Below, piece by piece: positions 9,673 through 20,305 of a DNA stretch of 60,255 nucleotides. Position numbers and translations under genes: made by a program. Source of the DNA: Ligilactobacillus salitolerans (GTDB lineage Bacteria > Bacillota > Bacilli > Lactobacillales > Lactobacillaceae); the NCBI RefSeq assembly GCF_003864415.1, contig NZ_BFFP01000009.1:1-60255 (forward strand), written 5' to 3'. The notes beneath the pieces were generated by a model. It had not been told where the DNA came from. It did not search any database and worked only from the letters and a program-made list of their open reading frames with translations. Each line of letters begins with the position of its first letter. Positions within the stretch are counted from its first letter, which is position 1.

Positions 9673-11259
9673 TTATTGATGTTTTTTAATGTGATTTATT
9701 TTCGCAACTAACTTGCTTCCTCCTGGAAGAGCTTCCCACTCTGCCAGAGTGAATAAATGGGTCTGAGTCGCCGTTAAGACAAATACAAGGACTCCCAAAA
9801 TAACGGCACACGGTACAAAGATCAGCACTTGAAGCCGCCCAAGCTGAAATAATTGCTGGCAGATCCAAGCAGCTCCAAAAACAACGCTCATCATCGCTGC
9901 CACACACAACAACAGTTTGATACCAAAATTTCTCTGCCGCTTTCCTTGTTCCCGGTAATTTCGCGGCCAAATCAGGGTCAAAGCCGCGATCCCAGCAACC
10001 AAACCTAGTGCCGTACTCAAAGCAGCTCCCATGATCCCAATATGACTGATCAGCCAACTATTCAAGAAAATTTTCACTGCTAAAGTCAAGATCACAGCCA
10101 ACCAAGTTCCGCCAAAACTCCCCTTACTTTGCAGGATCGAGTTTAAAATACTGAGCGTAGAGATCAGCGGAATGCTGACAATATAAATGCAGAGAGTCAA
10201 GCTCAGCTGTGAATCACCGAATAACAGCAAATTGACCTGCGGCATTAAACTGATCAAACCAGCAGACGCCGCTGTTGCCAAAGCGATCCCGCTGTGCAGC
10301 ATGGTCTGTGCAATTTCATGAAACTCTTCTTTTTTATCGGCTTTTAAAGTCGCGGTCAAAGAAGGCAAAAGTGTCGCGGAAAAACTCAAAGCAACCGTCA
10401 TTCCAACTTGAACCAAAGGCTGCCCACGATCATAGATCCCTTTGATGAATTTCGCTTTTTGACTGCTCATACCGAAATCCTGCAGGCTTTTGAGAACAGT
10501 AAACGAATCAACTAACTGTAATAATACCATAAGAGCAGCGAATAAGCAGAGGACTGCACCCTCTTTAAACAATGCTTTCAGCAAGAGCGAGTAACTGATT
10601 TTTGCTTTTTTAGCAGGCACATAGCGTAAAAATTTTCTCAAGGTTGGCAAAAGGACCAGGACAGCACTCGCGCCGCCAAGAACTGAAGCCAACATTGCGA
10701 CCGAACCAGTCTGATAGACCGACCAGCTTAAATGCTGTGCCGCTAATGCCGCGCCAATGATCAAACCGACCCGGACCATTTGTTCACTGACTTGTGAAAG
10801 CGCAGTCGGGATCATATCAAATATTCCTTGTCCATATCCACGCGCACTGGCTAAAAACGGCATTAATAAAAACATCCAAGAAACACTTGTGATCAGCGAC
10901 GCGAGTTTAGGGTCGCCCATCAACCTGCTCAAAAGCCCAGCCCCAAGCTGCAAGAGACCAAACAGCAGAACTGCCAGAACTGCTAAGAGCACAAAAAGCC
11001 GCGCGGCAACTTGCGCTTGCTTTTCTTCATCATCTTCTTGCGCGACCAGTTTGGAAATAAAAGCAGGCAGACCATTTAAAGCCAGCGTCATGCCGATCCC
11101 ATAAAGCGGATAGATCTGCTGGTAAACGTAAAAGCCGGTGTTGCCGACAATATTCTGAAATGGTATCCGATAAAGAGCACTTAAAACCTTGGCGGTCACT
11201 GCCGCTAAAGTCAAGATCAGTGCCCCTTTCATGGTCTTTTTCATCTGCTCGTTTTTCAC
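9673..11259 (-). CDS. MOP-family polysaccharide/lipid flippase (SpoVB/YabM-like)
   Basis: A 528-residue membrane protein with about 14 predicted helices starting KGALILTLAAVTAKVLSALYR, the usual opening of MurJ/SpoVB-like MOP flippases. It probably exports a lipid-linked cell-wall or polysaccharide precursor; substrate is not deducible. Its GTG shares one base with the mfd stop (TAGTG), so it is translationally coupled to mfd; an ATG five codons in is possible. Order mfd-flippase-S4 is conserved in Firmicutes. Confidence 0.92.
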   Translation of the reverse strand: MKNEQMKKTMKGALILTLAAVTAKVLSALYRIPFQNIVGNTGFYVYQQIYPLYGIGMTLALNGLPAFISKLVAQEDDEEKQAQVAARLFVLLAVLAVLLFGLLQLGAGLLSRLMGDPKLASLITSVSWMFLLMPFLASARGYGQGIFDMIPTALSQVSEQMVRVGLIIGAALAAQHLSWSVYQTGSVAMLASVLGGASAVLVLLPTLRKFLRYVPAKKAKISYSLLLKALFKEGAVLCLFAALMVLLQLVDSFTVLKSLQDFGMSSQKAKFIKGIYDRGQPLVQVGMTVALSFSATLLPSLTATLKADKKEEFHEIAQTMLHSGIALATAASAGLISLMPQVNLLLFGDSQLSLTLCIYIVSIPLISTLSILNSILQSKGSFGGTWLAVILTLAVKIFLNSWLISHIGIMGAALSTALGLVAGIAALTLIWPRNYREQGKRQRNFGIKLLLCVAAMMSVVFGAAWICQQLFQLGRLQVLIFVPCAVILGVLVFVLTATQTHLFTLAEWEALPGGSKLVAKINHIKKHQ

Positions 11260-14200
11260 TATTTTTCTGCTACTTTCTGCTGAATTTTTGCCGCTTGCGC
11301 TGCTAAACTTTTCGTCAAGGCTTGTAATTGCTCCAAAATATCTTGTTCATTCATCTTTGGCTGGATCACTAACGAAAGTGTTGTTTGGTCTTTATCCGGC
11401 TCTAGTGAAGCATTAAATTTAGTTTCAGCTACAGCTTTCAACAGCTGTTTAGCACTGTAAGTCTGAGTAGCTTTTTTGCTGAGCTTGACTGCGATCTTCT
11501 TTTTTTGTTGTTTGATCGACTCGATCATCGCCTGGTCAGAATACATTTTTAAAAGTCCAATATCAAGCAAAGCAGCCACTTCTGGCGGGTATTCTCCAAA
11601 ACGATCGATCAAATCGTCTTGCACTTCAACATATTGTTCCTGTGACTCGAATTGACGCACCCGTTTATAGATCTCGATCTTCTGGCGCGGATCTTCGATA
11701 TAAGTTCCAGGCAAGTATGCTTCAATGTCCAAGTTGATCTCAGTATCAGTCTTAGTCGGTACATTTTTCCCGCGTTTTTTGGCAACGGCCTCATTTAACA
11801 TTTGGGTGTATAGATCATATCCGACCGAATCAATAAAACCGTGCTGCTGTTTGCCTAAAATATTGCCTGCTCCGCGGATCGAAAGGTCACGCATCGCGAT
11901 CTTAAAACCAGATCCAAGTTCAGTAAAATCCTTGATCGCTTCCAGCCTTTTTTCACTAACTTCGTTCAAAATCTTATCTGGCTGATACATAAAGTAAGCA
12001 TATGCCACACGATTGGACCGGCCAACACGCCCCCGCAGTTGATAGAGCTGCGCCAGACCCATTCGATCAGCATTTTCTACAAACAAAGTATTAGCATTCG
12101 GAATGTCGACACCAGTTTCAATGATCGTAGTCGTCACTAAAACGTCGTATTCTCCGTTAATAAAGTCATACAAGATCCGTTCCATTTGAGTTTCTGTCAT
12201 CTGTCCGTGGATATAGGCGATCCGAGCCTCAGGAACTAAAGCCTGTAATTCATCAGCGGTCTTTTCGATATCAAAAACACGGTTGTGCAGGTAAAATACT
12301 TGCCCGCCGCGAGCCATTTCGCGTTTGATCGCATCTACGATCACGCCATAATTTTGCTCCATCACATAGGTCTGGATCGGATACCGGTTCATCGGAGCCG
12401 TTTCGATCACAGATAGATCCCGCACTCCAAGCATTGACATGTTAAGTGTTCGTGGGATCGGGGTCGCAGTCAGGGTCAACACATCAACACTGGCCTTGAG
12501 CTGCTTCAATTTTTCTTTATGTTTGACTCCAAAACGCTGTTCTTCATCGATGATCAGCAAACCCAGATCGGCAAATTTGACATCTTTCGATAGCAAACGG
12601 TGCGTCCCGACCACGATATCACACATCCCAGCCTTGAGATCCTTGATCGTCTCATCTGCTTGGCTTTTAGTCACAAACCGCGACAAGATCCCGATCTCAA
12701 CTGGAAAGCCATTGAACCGATCAACTAAAGTTTCATAATGTTGTTGCGCCAGAACAGTTGTCGGCGCCAAAAAAGCGACTTGCTTTCCGTCCTGGATCGC
12801 TTTAAAGGCCGCACGCATGGCAACTTCGGTCTTGCCGTAACCCACATCACCGATCAATAAACGATCCATCGGCTTGGGTTTCATCATATCTTGCTTAATT
12901 TCAGCGGCGCTCCGTAACTGATCAGGTGTCTCGGTGTAAGGAAAGGCATCTTCAAACTCAGCCTGGTAAGGATCATCTGGGCCAAAGGCATAGCCTTTTT
13001 CAGACTCGCGTTTAGCATATAATTCGACCAGCTCATCAGCGATATCTTCGATCTTACCCGCAACACGTTTCTTAGTCTTGGTCCATTCACTACCGCCCAG
13101 CTTGTTGACGTGCGGTGTTTTTCCTTCTGAAGAAACATACTTTTGCACGCGGTCTAACTGGGTGACTGGAATAAACAGCTGCGCGTCGTCTTGGTAATCG
13201 ATCGTCAGGTAATCTTGATGCTTGCCGGAAACTGTGAGGGTCTTCATCCCCATAAATTTGCCGATCCCATGGTTGACGTGGACCACGAAGTCGCCTTTTT
13301 TCAGATCAGTATAACTGCGCAGGCGTTCTGTATTCTTCATGGTCTGCCGTTTAGGCTGCTTTTTTGTCGCTTTCGCAAACAATTCGTGCTCGGTTAATAT
13401 AACAAGATCGGCTTGCGGTAATTCAAAGCCATTTTGCAAGCTGCCTGCCACGACCTGGATCGCGTGTTCCTGCAAACTATCGGACTTAGTCATAATGCTG
13501 GGAATTTCAAAATCGTCCAGAGTTTGCGACACTTTTGCTAGCCGCTCATTATTTGCGACAAAGATCACCACGGTCTGCTTTTGCTTTTGCCAACGATCCG
13601 CTTCCGTTTTGAGCAGCGGCATTTGTCCAAAGAACTGCTGAACCGCCCGTGCCTTAATGTCTGTCATCTGGGTAAAGCGCAGCTGCCCCATCCCTTTTTG
13701 AAACAGTGACAAGAAAAGCTGCGGGTGTTGATCAGCGCGTTGCCGTCCCCGAACATCTGCGGCTAAATTCATATTGGGCAGCGCGTTTTGCCGTCCCAAT
13801 TCGGCGGTCAGCCATTCGGCATTTTGCGCGTTCAGATCATTTTCTTTGTCCAAGATCCGTGAATAATCATCAAAAATTACCAGACCAGAAGCTGGCAGGT
13901 AGTCTAATAGACTAGTCTTTGTGCCCAAGATTTCGCTGGCAAATAGCCGATCAAAGTCATGCAGCATTCCGGCAGCAAGGTCCGCGAAAATTGGGGTAAA
14001 ATTAGTTTCCAAACGCTGCTTCGCTTCTGTTTCATGCAGCTGGCTAAGCTGTTTTTCATAGGCCTGCTTGATCACTTGCTCGGCTTGCTTTACTTCAGAC
14101 TCTTGTGCAATAAAATCCGTTGCCGGGAGAACTAAAACTTCTTCAGTATTTTCTACACTGCGCTGATCACTAGCGTCGAAGAAACGCAAAGAATCGATCT

Positions 14201-14789
14201 CAGTGTCAAATAGATCACAGCGAACCGGATAATCCGCATTCAAACAATAAATATCCAAAATGGAGCCGCGCACCGCAAAATCGCCTGGTCGTTCAACCAT
14301 CTTCTGCCGCGTATAACCCATCGTAGTCAGCAAGGCGGTGGTTTCCTTTAAGTCGATTTGCGCACCGACTTTTAGTTTCAACCGGCTTTCCTGCCAAACC
14401 TGCGGCTGGGGCAAAAATCTTGTCAGGCCAGCAGTTGCAGTCACGATCAGCGTTGGTTTATCTTGCTGCAAAGCCTCCAGCGCCAAGACACGTTGCCTCT
14501 TGAAATCAGGTGAACTGGTTGCAAGCTCTTCGGCCATCATTTCATCGACAGGAAATAAAAAGACCGAATTTTCATCCAATAAGTTTGTCAAATCATCACT
14601 GAGCTGCTGGGCATGAAACAAGTCATCCGTAATGATCAGCTGAGTGGTCTGTTTTTGTAAGAACAACTCGGCTAGCATCACAGTTTTCGCTGAGCCGCTC
14701 AAACCAGTCAGCAAGTGATGCCCGCTCGTTAAGTCTGCCTGCCATTTTTGGTATTCAGGGATCTTTCCAAATAGATCCGTAACCTGCAT
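11259..14789 (-). CDS. mfd: transcription-repair coupling factor Mfd
   Basis: Removes RNA polymerase stalled at lesions and recruits UvrA. The 1176-residue product has a UvrB-like N-terminal module (PVRCDLFDTEIDSLRFFD near 200), an RNA polymerase-interacting CarD-like domain (GDFVVHVNHGIGKF near 500), a RecG-like motor (Walker A GDVGYGKTE; DEEQRFGV; QLRGRVGRS), and a C-terminal D7 domain. AGGAGG lies before the ATG. It follows pth by 40 bases in a likely operon. Full length and intact. Confidence 0.98.
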   Translation of the reverse strand: MQVTDLFGKIPEYQKWQADLTSGHHLLTGLSGSAKTVMLAELFLQKQTTQLIITDDLFHAQQLSDDLTNLLDENSVFLFPVDEMMAEELATSSPDFKRQRVLALEALQQDKPTLIVTATAGLTRFLPQPQVWQESRLKLKVGAQIDLKETTALLTTMGYTRQKMVERPGDFAVRGSILDIYCLNADYPVRCDLFDTEIDSLRFFDASDQRSVENTEEVLVLPATDFIAQESEVKQAEQVIKQAYEKQLSQLHETEAKQRLETNFTPIFADLAAGMLHDFDRLFASEILGTKTSLLDYLPASGLVIFDDYSRILDKENDLNAQNAEWLTAELGRQNALPNMNLAADVRGRQRADQHPQLFLSLFQKGMGQLRFTQMTDIKARAVQQFFGQMPLLKTEADRWQKQKQTVVIFVANNERLAKVSQTLDDFEIPSIMTKSDSLQEHAIQVVAGSLQNGFELPQADLVILTEHELFAKATKKQPKRQTMKNTERLRSYTDLKKGDFVVHVNHGIGKFMGMKTLTVSGKHQDYLTIDYQDDAQLFIPVTQLDRVQKYVSSEGKTPHVNKLGGSEWTKTKKRVAGKIEDIADELVELYAKRESEKGYAFGPDDPYQAEFEDAFPYTETPDQLRSAAEIKQDMMKPKPMDRLLIGDVGYGKTEVAMRAAFKAIQDGKQVAFLAPTTVLAQQHYETLVDRFNGFPVEIGILSRFVTKSQADETIKDLKAGMCDIVVGTHRLLSKDVKFADLGLLIIDEEQRFGVKHKEKLKQLKASVDVLTLTATPIPRTLNMSMLGVRDLSVIETAPMNRYPIQTYVMEQNYGVIVDAIKREMARGGQVFYLHNRVFDIEKTADELQALVPEARIAYIHGQMTETQMERILYDFINGEYDVLVTTTIIETGVDIPNANTLFVENADRMGLAQLYQLRGRVGRSNRVAYAYFMYQPDKILNEVSEKRLEAIKDFTELGSGFKIAMRDLSIRGAGNILGKQQHGFIDSVGYDLYTQMLNEAVAKKRGKNVPTKTDTEINLDIEAYLPGTYIEDPRQKIEIYKRVRQFESQEQYVEVQDDLIDRFGEYPPEVAALLDIGLLKMYSDQAMIESIKQQKKKIAVKLSKKATQTYSAKQLLKAVAETKFNASLEPDKDQTTLSLVIQPKMNEQDILEQLQALTKSLAAQAAKIQQKVAEK

Positions 14790-14829
14790 ATTTAAATTTC
14801 CTCCTATAAAGTAAGCACCAAATAATTGG

Positions 14830-15387
14830 CTAATTGAACTGGTTCATTGCGTTCATAAAGGTGTTTCCAGCCAGCCAGTACTCAATTGCGTCACTGGCAT
14901 GGTCGATCGCTGCTTGGATCAAGGGCCGCTCGTTTGCGGTAAAGGTCGACAAGACCCAGTTGACCACAGTCATCTGGGCGGGATGGCCGATCCCAACTTT
15001 GATCCGTTTGAAGGTTTGGGTATGAGTGTGAGCGATAATGCTCTTGATACCATTATGCCCGCCAGCAGAACCTTTTTGTCGTAATCTGATCCGACCTAAC
15101 TCCAAGTCCATGTCGTCATGAATTATGATCAAGTCTTCAACTGCGACATCAAAATAATTCATTAATGGTCCAACTGCTCTGCCAGAATCATTCATAAAAG
15201 TCGTTGGTTTAACCAGCAGCACTTTTTCATTGTTGATAAATGCTGTCGCGATCAAAGCCTCAAATTTTTCTTTGTCAAAAGAGACATTTGCTCTGTGAGC
15301 AAGTTCTTCAACGACCGCAAAGCCGATGTTATGCCGTGTATTTTCATAATTTTTCCCAATATTCCCTAAACCAACGATCATTTTCAT
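14830..15387 (-). CDS. pth: peptidyl-tRNA hydrolase
   Basis: Releases peptides from prematurely dissociated peptidyl-tRNA. The roughly 185-residue product has the family motifs GLGNIGKNYENTRHNIGF (with catalytic His), FMNDSG, DDMDLELG and GSAGGHNG. The ATG at 15387 (MKMIVG) is chosen for its spacing from GAAGG; an ATG at 15399 overlaps that site. First gene of the pth-mfd cluster. Confidence 0.97.
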   Translation of the reverse strand: MKMIVGLGNIGKNYENTRHNIGFAVVEELAHRANVSFDKEKFEALIATAFINNEKVLLVKPTTFMNDSGRAVGPLMNYFDVAVEDLIIIHDDMDLELGRIRLRQKGSAGGHNGIKSIIAHTHTQTFKRIKVGIGHPAQMTVVNWVLSTFTANERPLIQAAIDHASDAIEYWLAGNTFMNAMNQFN

Positions 15388-15455
15388 TTTTTGTAACATC
15401 CTTCATTAATTGTTTTTTTGCTTTGTGTAGCATCATACTTATTTCAATGCATTCC

Positions 15456-15469
15456 TTAAAACGCTTACA
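15456..15469. promoter_or_regulatory. cre-like (CcpA) site between pth and ldh
   Basis: The minus strand reads TGTAAGCGTTTTAA, matching the consensus TGWAANCGNTNWCA at every position except the penultimate one. It lies about 150 bp upstream of the ldh -10, and downstream of the pth start site. CcpA activation of ldh is known in lactic acid bacteria; use of this site is inference. Confidence 0.45.
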
Positions 15470-15487
15470 GCAATGCGGTGCGACAGA

Positions 15488-15544
15488 AATTAGCTGGGGA
15501 TTAGAAAAACCCTCAGCTAATTGCGTTTTCAAGTCCCTATTATA
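15488..15544 (-). promoter_or_regulatory. pth promoter (extended -10) and leader hairpin
   Basis: The minus strand has TGCTATAAT, an extended -10 (TATAAT at 15539-15544), with no good -35. The predicted transcript then forms a strong hairpin: AATTAGCTG (514-522 of this kilobase) with CAGCTAATT (488-496), plus a GGG/CCC extension. No T run follows, so it is not a terminator. The hairpin role is unknown. Confidence 0.5.
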
Positions 15545-15567
15545 GCACATCCGCTTAGGCATCCTGA

Positions 15568-16644
<1,077 letters not shown>

Positions 16645-16665
16645 TTAACAATTTAATTATTCACA

Positions 16666-16701
16666 AACAATGACTTAGGAGACTAGGTCATTGTTTTTTT
16701 G
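16666..16701 (+). terminator. terminator of ldh
   Basis: AACAATGAC (16666-16674) pairs with GTCATTGTT (16687-16695), with a TAG/CTA extension, followed by seven T residues. Confidence 0.9.
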
Positions 16702-16775
16702 TACTCAGGCCATTATTTGTGTCCGCCAACACTTATTTGATAGTCAGCAGGCTGAAGAATATGTTATCATTGTTT

Positions 16776-16781
16776 TATAAT
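16776..16781 (+). promoter_or_regulatory. -10 of the CBS/ACT gene
   Basis: Perfect TATAAT 26 bases before the ATG, with GCGAGGAAAG between. No convincing -35 at 16-18 bp. Confidence 0.45.
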
Positions 16782-16807
16782 CTTATTCGTTAAAGCGAGG
16801 AAAGCAT

Positions 16808-17443
16808 ATGCTGTTAAAAACTCTGATCAAACCAAAAAATGAACTGACTACTGTGCAAGAAGACTTCACATTAGCACAAGCCTTAGATGTTTTAGAAGAT
16901 TCTGGCTACCGGTGTGTGCCGATCTTAGATAAGACCGGCAAGATTTTCCGCGGCAACATCTACAAAATGCACATCTACCGCCATAAATCACGCGGCGGCG
17001 ACATGGCTTTGCCTGTCACCCACCTGCTAAAGAACGCCACTAAATTTATTTCCTTAGATTCTGCTTTCTTCAGCGTCTTCTTTACGATCCGTGACCTGCC
17101 TTACATTACTGTCTTGGATGAGAAGAATAACTTCTATGGCATCCTGACACATAACAGATTACTGGAAATGCTGTCACAATCTTGGAACGTCAACATCGGC
17201 AGTTACGTTTTGACCGTTGTTTCCAGTGATGAGCGCGGAGATCTGGTCGAGATGTCTAAGATCATCACTAAGTATACCTCAATTTCCAGCTGTATTACTC
17301 TTGACGTCCAAGCCGGTGAATTAGTCCACCGAACCATGTTCACCTTACCAGCTGATGTCACTAAAGAAAAACTAGATAAGATCGTCGCTAATCTTGAACG
17401 TAAAAACTTCAAAGTTCCAGAAATCGAGGACCTGCAAGCATAA
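16808..17443 (+). CDS. CBS-domain protein with C-terminal ACT-like region
   Basis: A 211-residue cytoplasmic protein: a CBS pair (about 1-125; QEDFTLAQALDVLEDSGYRCVPILD, then ITVLDEKNNFYGILT) and an ACT-like region (about 135-205; SYVLTVVSSDERGDLVEMSKII). This architecture matches the CbpA-type proteins that bind cyclic di-AMP in Firmicutes; ligand and role here are inference. It lies between two strong terminators. Confidence 0.88.
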   Translation: MLLKTLIKPKNELTTVQEDFTLAQALDVLEDSGYRCVPILDKTGKIFRGNIYKMHIYRHKSRGGDMALPVTHLLKNATKFISLDSAFFSVFFTIRDLPYITVLDEKNNFYGILTHNRLLEMLSQSWNVNIGSYVLTVVSSDERGDLVEMSKIITKYTSISSCITLDVQAGELVHRTMFTLPADVTKEKLDKIVANLERKNFKVPEIEDLQA

Positions 17444-17454
17444 TTTGCAATATA

Positions 17455-17498
17455 AAATAACTCTCTGCCAGCAGTTAATTGGCAGAGAGTTATTTTTT
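17455..17498. terminator. bidirectional terminator
   Basis: AACTCTCTGCCA (17459-17470) pairs with TGGCAGAGAGTT (17480-17491). A TTATTTTTT tract follows on the plus strand, and AT-rich sequence follows on the minus strand, so it can end both the CBS gene and the convergent gene at 17524. Confidence 0.85.
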
Positions 17499-17523
17499 GA
17501 GCTCTTGATCCTTTTGGACCGGA

Positions 17524-17745
17524 TTATTTTTCAGCTTGGCTGACCTCGATCACGAGGTCAACGAAATCCCGTTTCGGATGAAAATCATCATGAACAATAT
17601 AAGTCACTTTGAAAACCTTCCATTGGACTTGATTTTCGCCGAGGAGCAAAAAGTCTCCGGCATGCGGCACGAATGGCAACTCGACCGTCATTTTCCCTGA
17701 ACCCTTTTGCAGTGGTGCATTAGCATTGATCTGTGCCCGAAACAT
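17524..17745 (-). CDS. conserved small protein, unknown function
   Basis: A 73-residue protein that I cannot assign. It has no signal or membrane segment and looks like a small mixed alpha/beta or all-beta fold (MTVELPFVPHAGDFLLLGEN, then a charged middle HDDFHPKRDFVDLVIEV). AAAGGAGG is well placed before the ATG, supporting expression. It lies 114 bases downstream of mazF and may be cotranscribed with it. Confidence 0.7.
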   Translation of the reverse strand: MFRAQINANAPLQKGSGKMTVELPFVPHAGDFLLLGENQVQWKVFKVTYIVHDDFHPKRDFVDLVIEVSQAEK

Positions 17746-17859
17746 GCTTATTTTCCTCCTTTATCATTTGTTCTTGCAAACTTCAAACCGGCTGGTCATT
17801 TTTATCCCTGATCCAGGCAGGAAAGAAAGCAGTCATTTTTCTATGTATTTCACTGCAAA

Positions 17860-18234
17860 TCAGCGCTTGCTTTTATGTACTGGGGATAAACCCACACTGA
17901 CCTCGAGAGCCTGGTCGATCAAATTCATATTATGTGCGTCTAACCGCATGATTTTTTCACGCAAGCGTTGTTTATCGATCGTTCTGATCTGTTCTAACAG
18001 AACTACCGAGTCGCGTTCCAGACCGCCATGCGACTTTTTCAGGCCAACATGGGTCGGCATCTTAGGCTTGGCGATCTTCGAAGTGATCGCTGCAATTATC
18101 ACCGTTGGGCTAAATTTATTTCCGACATTATTCTGAATGATCAAAACCGGCCGCATCCCACCTTGTTCTGAGCCAACCACTGGCGAAAGATCTGCGTAAT
18201 AGATATCGCCACGTTTAATTTCCTTTTCTGTCAT
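17860..18234 (-). CDS. mazF: MazF/PemK-type endoribonuclease toxin
   Basis: Sequence-specific mRNA interferase of a type II toxin-antitoxin pair. The 124-residue product has the PemK/MazF fold: [20 protein letters not shown] (start; catalytic Arg in [11 protein letters not shown]) and [14 protein letters not shown], with conserved [23 protein letters not shown] precedes the ATG. The position downstream of alr equals ndoA of Bacillus. Length and motifs are intact. Confidence 0.95.
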   Translation of the reverse strand: MTEKEIKRGDIYYADLSPVVGSEQGGMRPVLIIQNNVGNKFSPTVIIAAITSKIAKPKMPTHVGLKKSHGGLERDSVVLLEQIRTIDKQRLREKIMRLDAHNMNLIDQALEVSVGLSPVHKSKR

Positions 18235-18266
18235 TCACTGTCCCCCCTTTCTTCTTACATTCTTAA

Positions 18267-18509
18267 TTAAATTACACTTAAATCTTTATCGCAAGGCAAA
18301 AATTCCTGACAAAGCGCTTCATTGATCTCAGCCATCTCACAATATCCCAAAGCCAAGCTCCGCATTTCGCCCCATCTGTGTATTACCTGCTCCCACAATA
18401 CATGATCGTCAAAAAGCTCCTGTTCAGTGAGCGAAAAATAATCACAGCACATTTGATACTCCTGCTGACTCAGTACTTCTTGTTGTGCTTCACCATTCTT
18501 ATCTTGCAT
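18267..18509 (-). CDS. MazE-like antitoxin with unusual N-terminus
   Basis: An 80-residue acidic protein directly upstream of mazF. Its C-terminal part (ALGYCEMAEINEALCQEFLP) matches the toxin-binding tail of EndoAI and staphylococcal MazE (GYxxMxxIN/LNxxLxxE). The first 50 residues do not look like the ribbon-helix-helix DNA-binding domain of EndoAI. The ATG at 18509 is chosen with GGGGGAG upstream, though the spacing is only 3 bases; an upstream TTG at 18536 is possible. Antitoxin role is inferred from position and tail. Confidence 0.75.
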   Translation of the reverse strand: MQDKNGEAQQEVLSQQEYQMCCDYFSLTEQELFDDHVLWEQVIHRWGEMRSLALGYCEMAEINEALCQEFLPCDKDLSVI

Positions 18510-18655
18510 AAGCTCCCCCACCAATATCTCTATCAAGTGACTTAAATCATACCACTTATTTCACAAAAATTAAACTGCGACGATTTAATGGATCATCATT
18601 ATTCAAGCTGGTGCTTGCATGAAAACCAGGGACACTTTTATTTTTTCGCCTGATT

Positions 18656-19795
18656 TCAAACATCATTTTCCCTGTTTTTCCAGACATATTGCCGCTCAAC
18701 CCGCTCAGTTAACGCACTAAGGATCTCATAGTGGATCGTCCCGGCATGTTCTGCTGCCTTTTGAGCTGTGATTACTTGCCCATTATTTTTTCCGATCAAA
18801 GTCACTTTCGTTCCCAGTTCAAACCGCTGCGGCAGGCGTACCATGAACTGATCCATACAAACGCGGCCGATGATCTCACAATATTTGCCGTCAACCAGCA
18901 CAGAAAAGCCCTGCATCCGCCGGGACCAACCGTCGGCGTAACCCAATGGGACCGTCCCGACCCACTCATTATTTTGCGCGGTGTACGTCTGCCCGTAACC
19001 AACTGAATCTCCCGCTTTGATCTGTTTAACTGCTACAAGCTGGCTGACTAATTCAAGTGCCGGCTGCAGGTTCCTTGGCTCTTTCAATTCTGTCCCAGAA
19101 GGATTCAAGCCATACATCCCGATCCCATAACGAATGATATTTCCTTGATACTGCGGATGCCAAAAAGCAGCGGCAGTATTAGCAAAATGAACGTAACGTG
19201 GGCGCTTTTTGACGACAGCTAACATTTGTTCCAAAGCAACAGTCTGTTTCTTTAAATAGCTTTGGTCCGCAGTATCTGCGGTCGCAAAGTGGGTAAAGAT
19301 CCCTTCAAAGTCAAATTGCTCTGGCAGCTGATTCACAGCTGCTAATGCTGCAGTCAGCTCTTCTGCGGTCCGAAAACCAATTCGCCCCATCCCAGTATCA
19401 AGAGCTAAATGAATTTTCAATTTCAGCCCAGCTTGTTTTAAGAACGGCGCTGCCTGCTCAAAAAAAGCAACATCGCCGACTGCAGCAGCTAGGTCATTTT
19501 GCGCCATTAGCACAGCTTCCAAGGGACTATTTACACCCAAGATCAAGATTGGCTGAGTAAAACCGGCTTGGCGCAAGGCTAGACCTTCATCGATCAGGGC
19601 GACGCAAAAACCGGCTGCTCCTGCTTGACTAGCCGCCTGAGCAACTGGGATCAAACCATGACCATAAGCATTGGCTTTCACAACTGCGAATAATTCTTGC
19701 TGTGAAGTCAGGTGTTCACTTTCCTCTTTCACATTATGATAAATCGCTCCCAAGTCAATGACAGCCTTAGTTCCTCTATGTCTTCCCGTGACCAT
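18656..19795 (-). CDS. alr: alanine racemase
   Basis: PLP enzyme making D-alanine for peptidoglycan and teichoic acid. The 379-residue product has the PLP lysine in AVVKANAYGHG (Lys about 39), RYGIGMYGLNP, the catalytic tyrosine in VGYGQTY, and MDQFMVRLP. GGTGG precedes the ATG. It lies 18 bases after acpS, an order conserved in Firmicutes. Confidence 0.97.
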   Translation of the reverse strand: MVTGRHRGTKAVIDLGAIYHNVKEESEHLTSQQELFAVVKANAYGHGLIPVAQAASQAGAAGFCVALIDEGLALRQAGFTQPILILGVNSPLEAVLMAQNDLAAAVGDVAFFEQAAPFLKQAGLKLKIHLALDTGMGRIGFRTAEELTAALAAVNQLPEQFDFEGIFTHFATADTADQSYLKKQTVALEQMLAVVKKRPRYVHFANTAAAFWHPQYQGNIIRYGIGMYGLNPSGTELKEPRNLQPALELVSQLVAVKQIKAGDSVGYGQTYTAQNNEWVGTVPLGYADGWSRRMQGFSVLVDGKYCEIIGRVCMDQFMVRLPQRFELGTKVTLIGKNNGQVITAQKAAEHAGTIHYEILSALTERVERQYVWKNRENDV

Positions 19796-19813
19796 AATTC
19801 CACCAATCTTTCC

Positions 19814-20173
19814 TTATCGTTCTAATATTACTTCAGTCATTACCAGTTGCGCTGTGTGCGAGATCGAAACCAGCACATTGACATCGTCTTTGAGCAAGGG
19901 ACACACAGCTTGCGGCTTGCCTGCTTGATCTGACAAGATCTCGATATCTTGAAAACCGATTTTTTTGCCAATTCCTGTCCCGTAAGCCTTGCTGAAAGAT
20001 TCCTTAGCCGAAAACCTGCCGCCGAGAAATTCAACTTGTCTGCGCGGGACCAGCGCTTGGTATGCTTCCATCTCATTTTCTGTCAGTACTCTGCGAGCAA
20101 AGTGGCTGCTTTTATCACTGGCACTTCTGATTCGATCTAGGTCAGTGATGTCCACTCCCAATCCGATAATCAT
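19814..20173 (-). CDS. acpS: holo-[acyl-carrier-protein] synthase
   Basis: Transfers phosphopantetheine from CoA to acyl carrier protein. The 119-residue product has the GLGVDITDLDRI start and the magnesium/CoA motif RFSAKESFSKAYGTGIG. GAGGAGG precedes the ATG. Likely first gene of acpS-alr-mazEF. Confidence 0.96.
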   Translation of the reverse strand: MIIGLGVDITDLDRIRSASDKSSHFARRVLTENEMEAYQALVPRRQVEFLGGRFSAKESFSKAYGTGIGKKIGFQDIEILSDQAGKPQAVCPLLKDDVNVLVSISHTAQLVMTEVILER

Positions 20174-20265
20174 GGATCGTCCTCCTCATCCGCATTAGTT
20201 TCTTTTTATTTTAGCAAAATTTTCAGTGAATGTTTAGTTTCTGCCCAACAAATTTTTGTGCATAG

Positions 20266-20295
20266 AAAAAAGCCGTCAACAAGATGTTAACGACT
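20266..20295 (-). terminator. terminator of cshA
   Basis: Minus-strand AGTCGTTAAC pairs with GTTGACGGCT (20286-20295 with 20272-20280), with G-U pairs, then a run of T. Confidence 0.75.
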
Positions 20296-20305
20296 TCGTG
20301 TCAAA

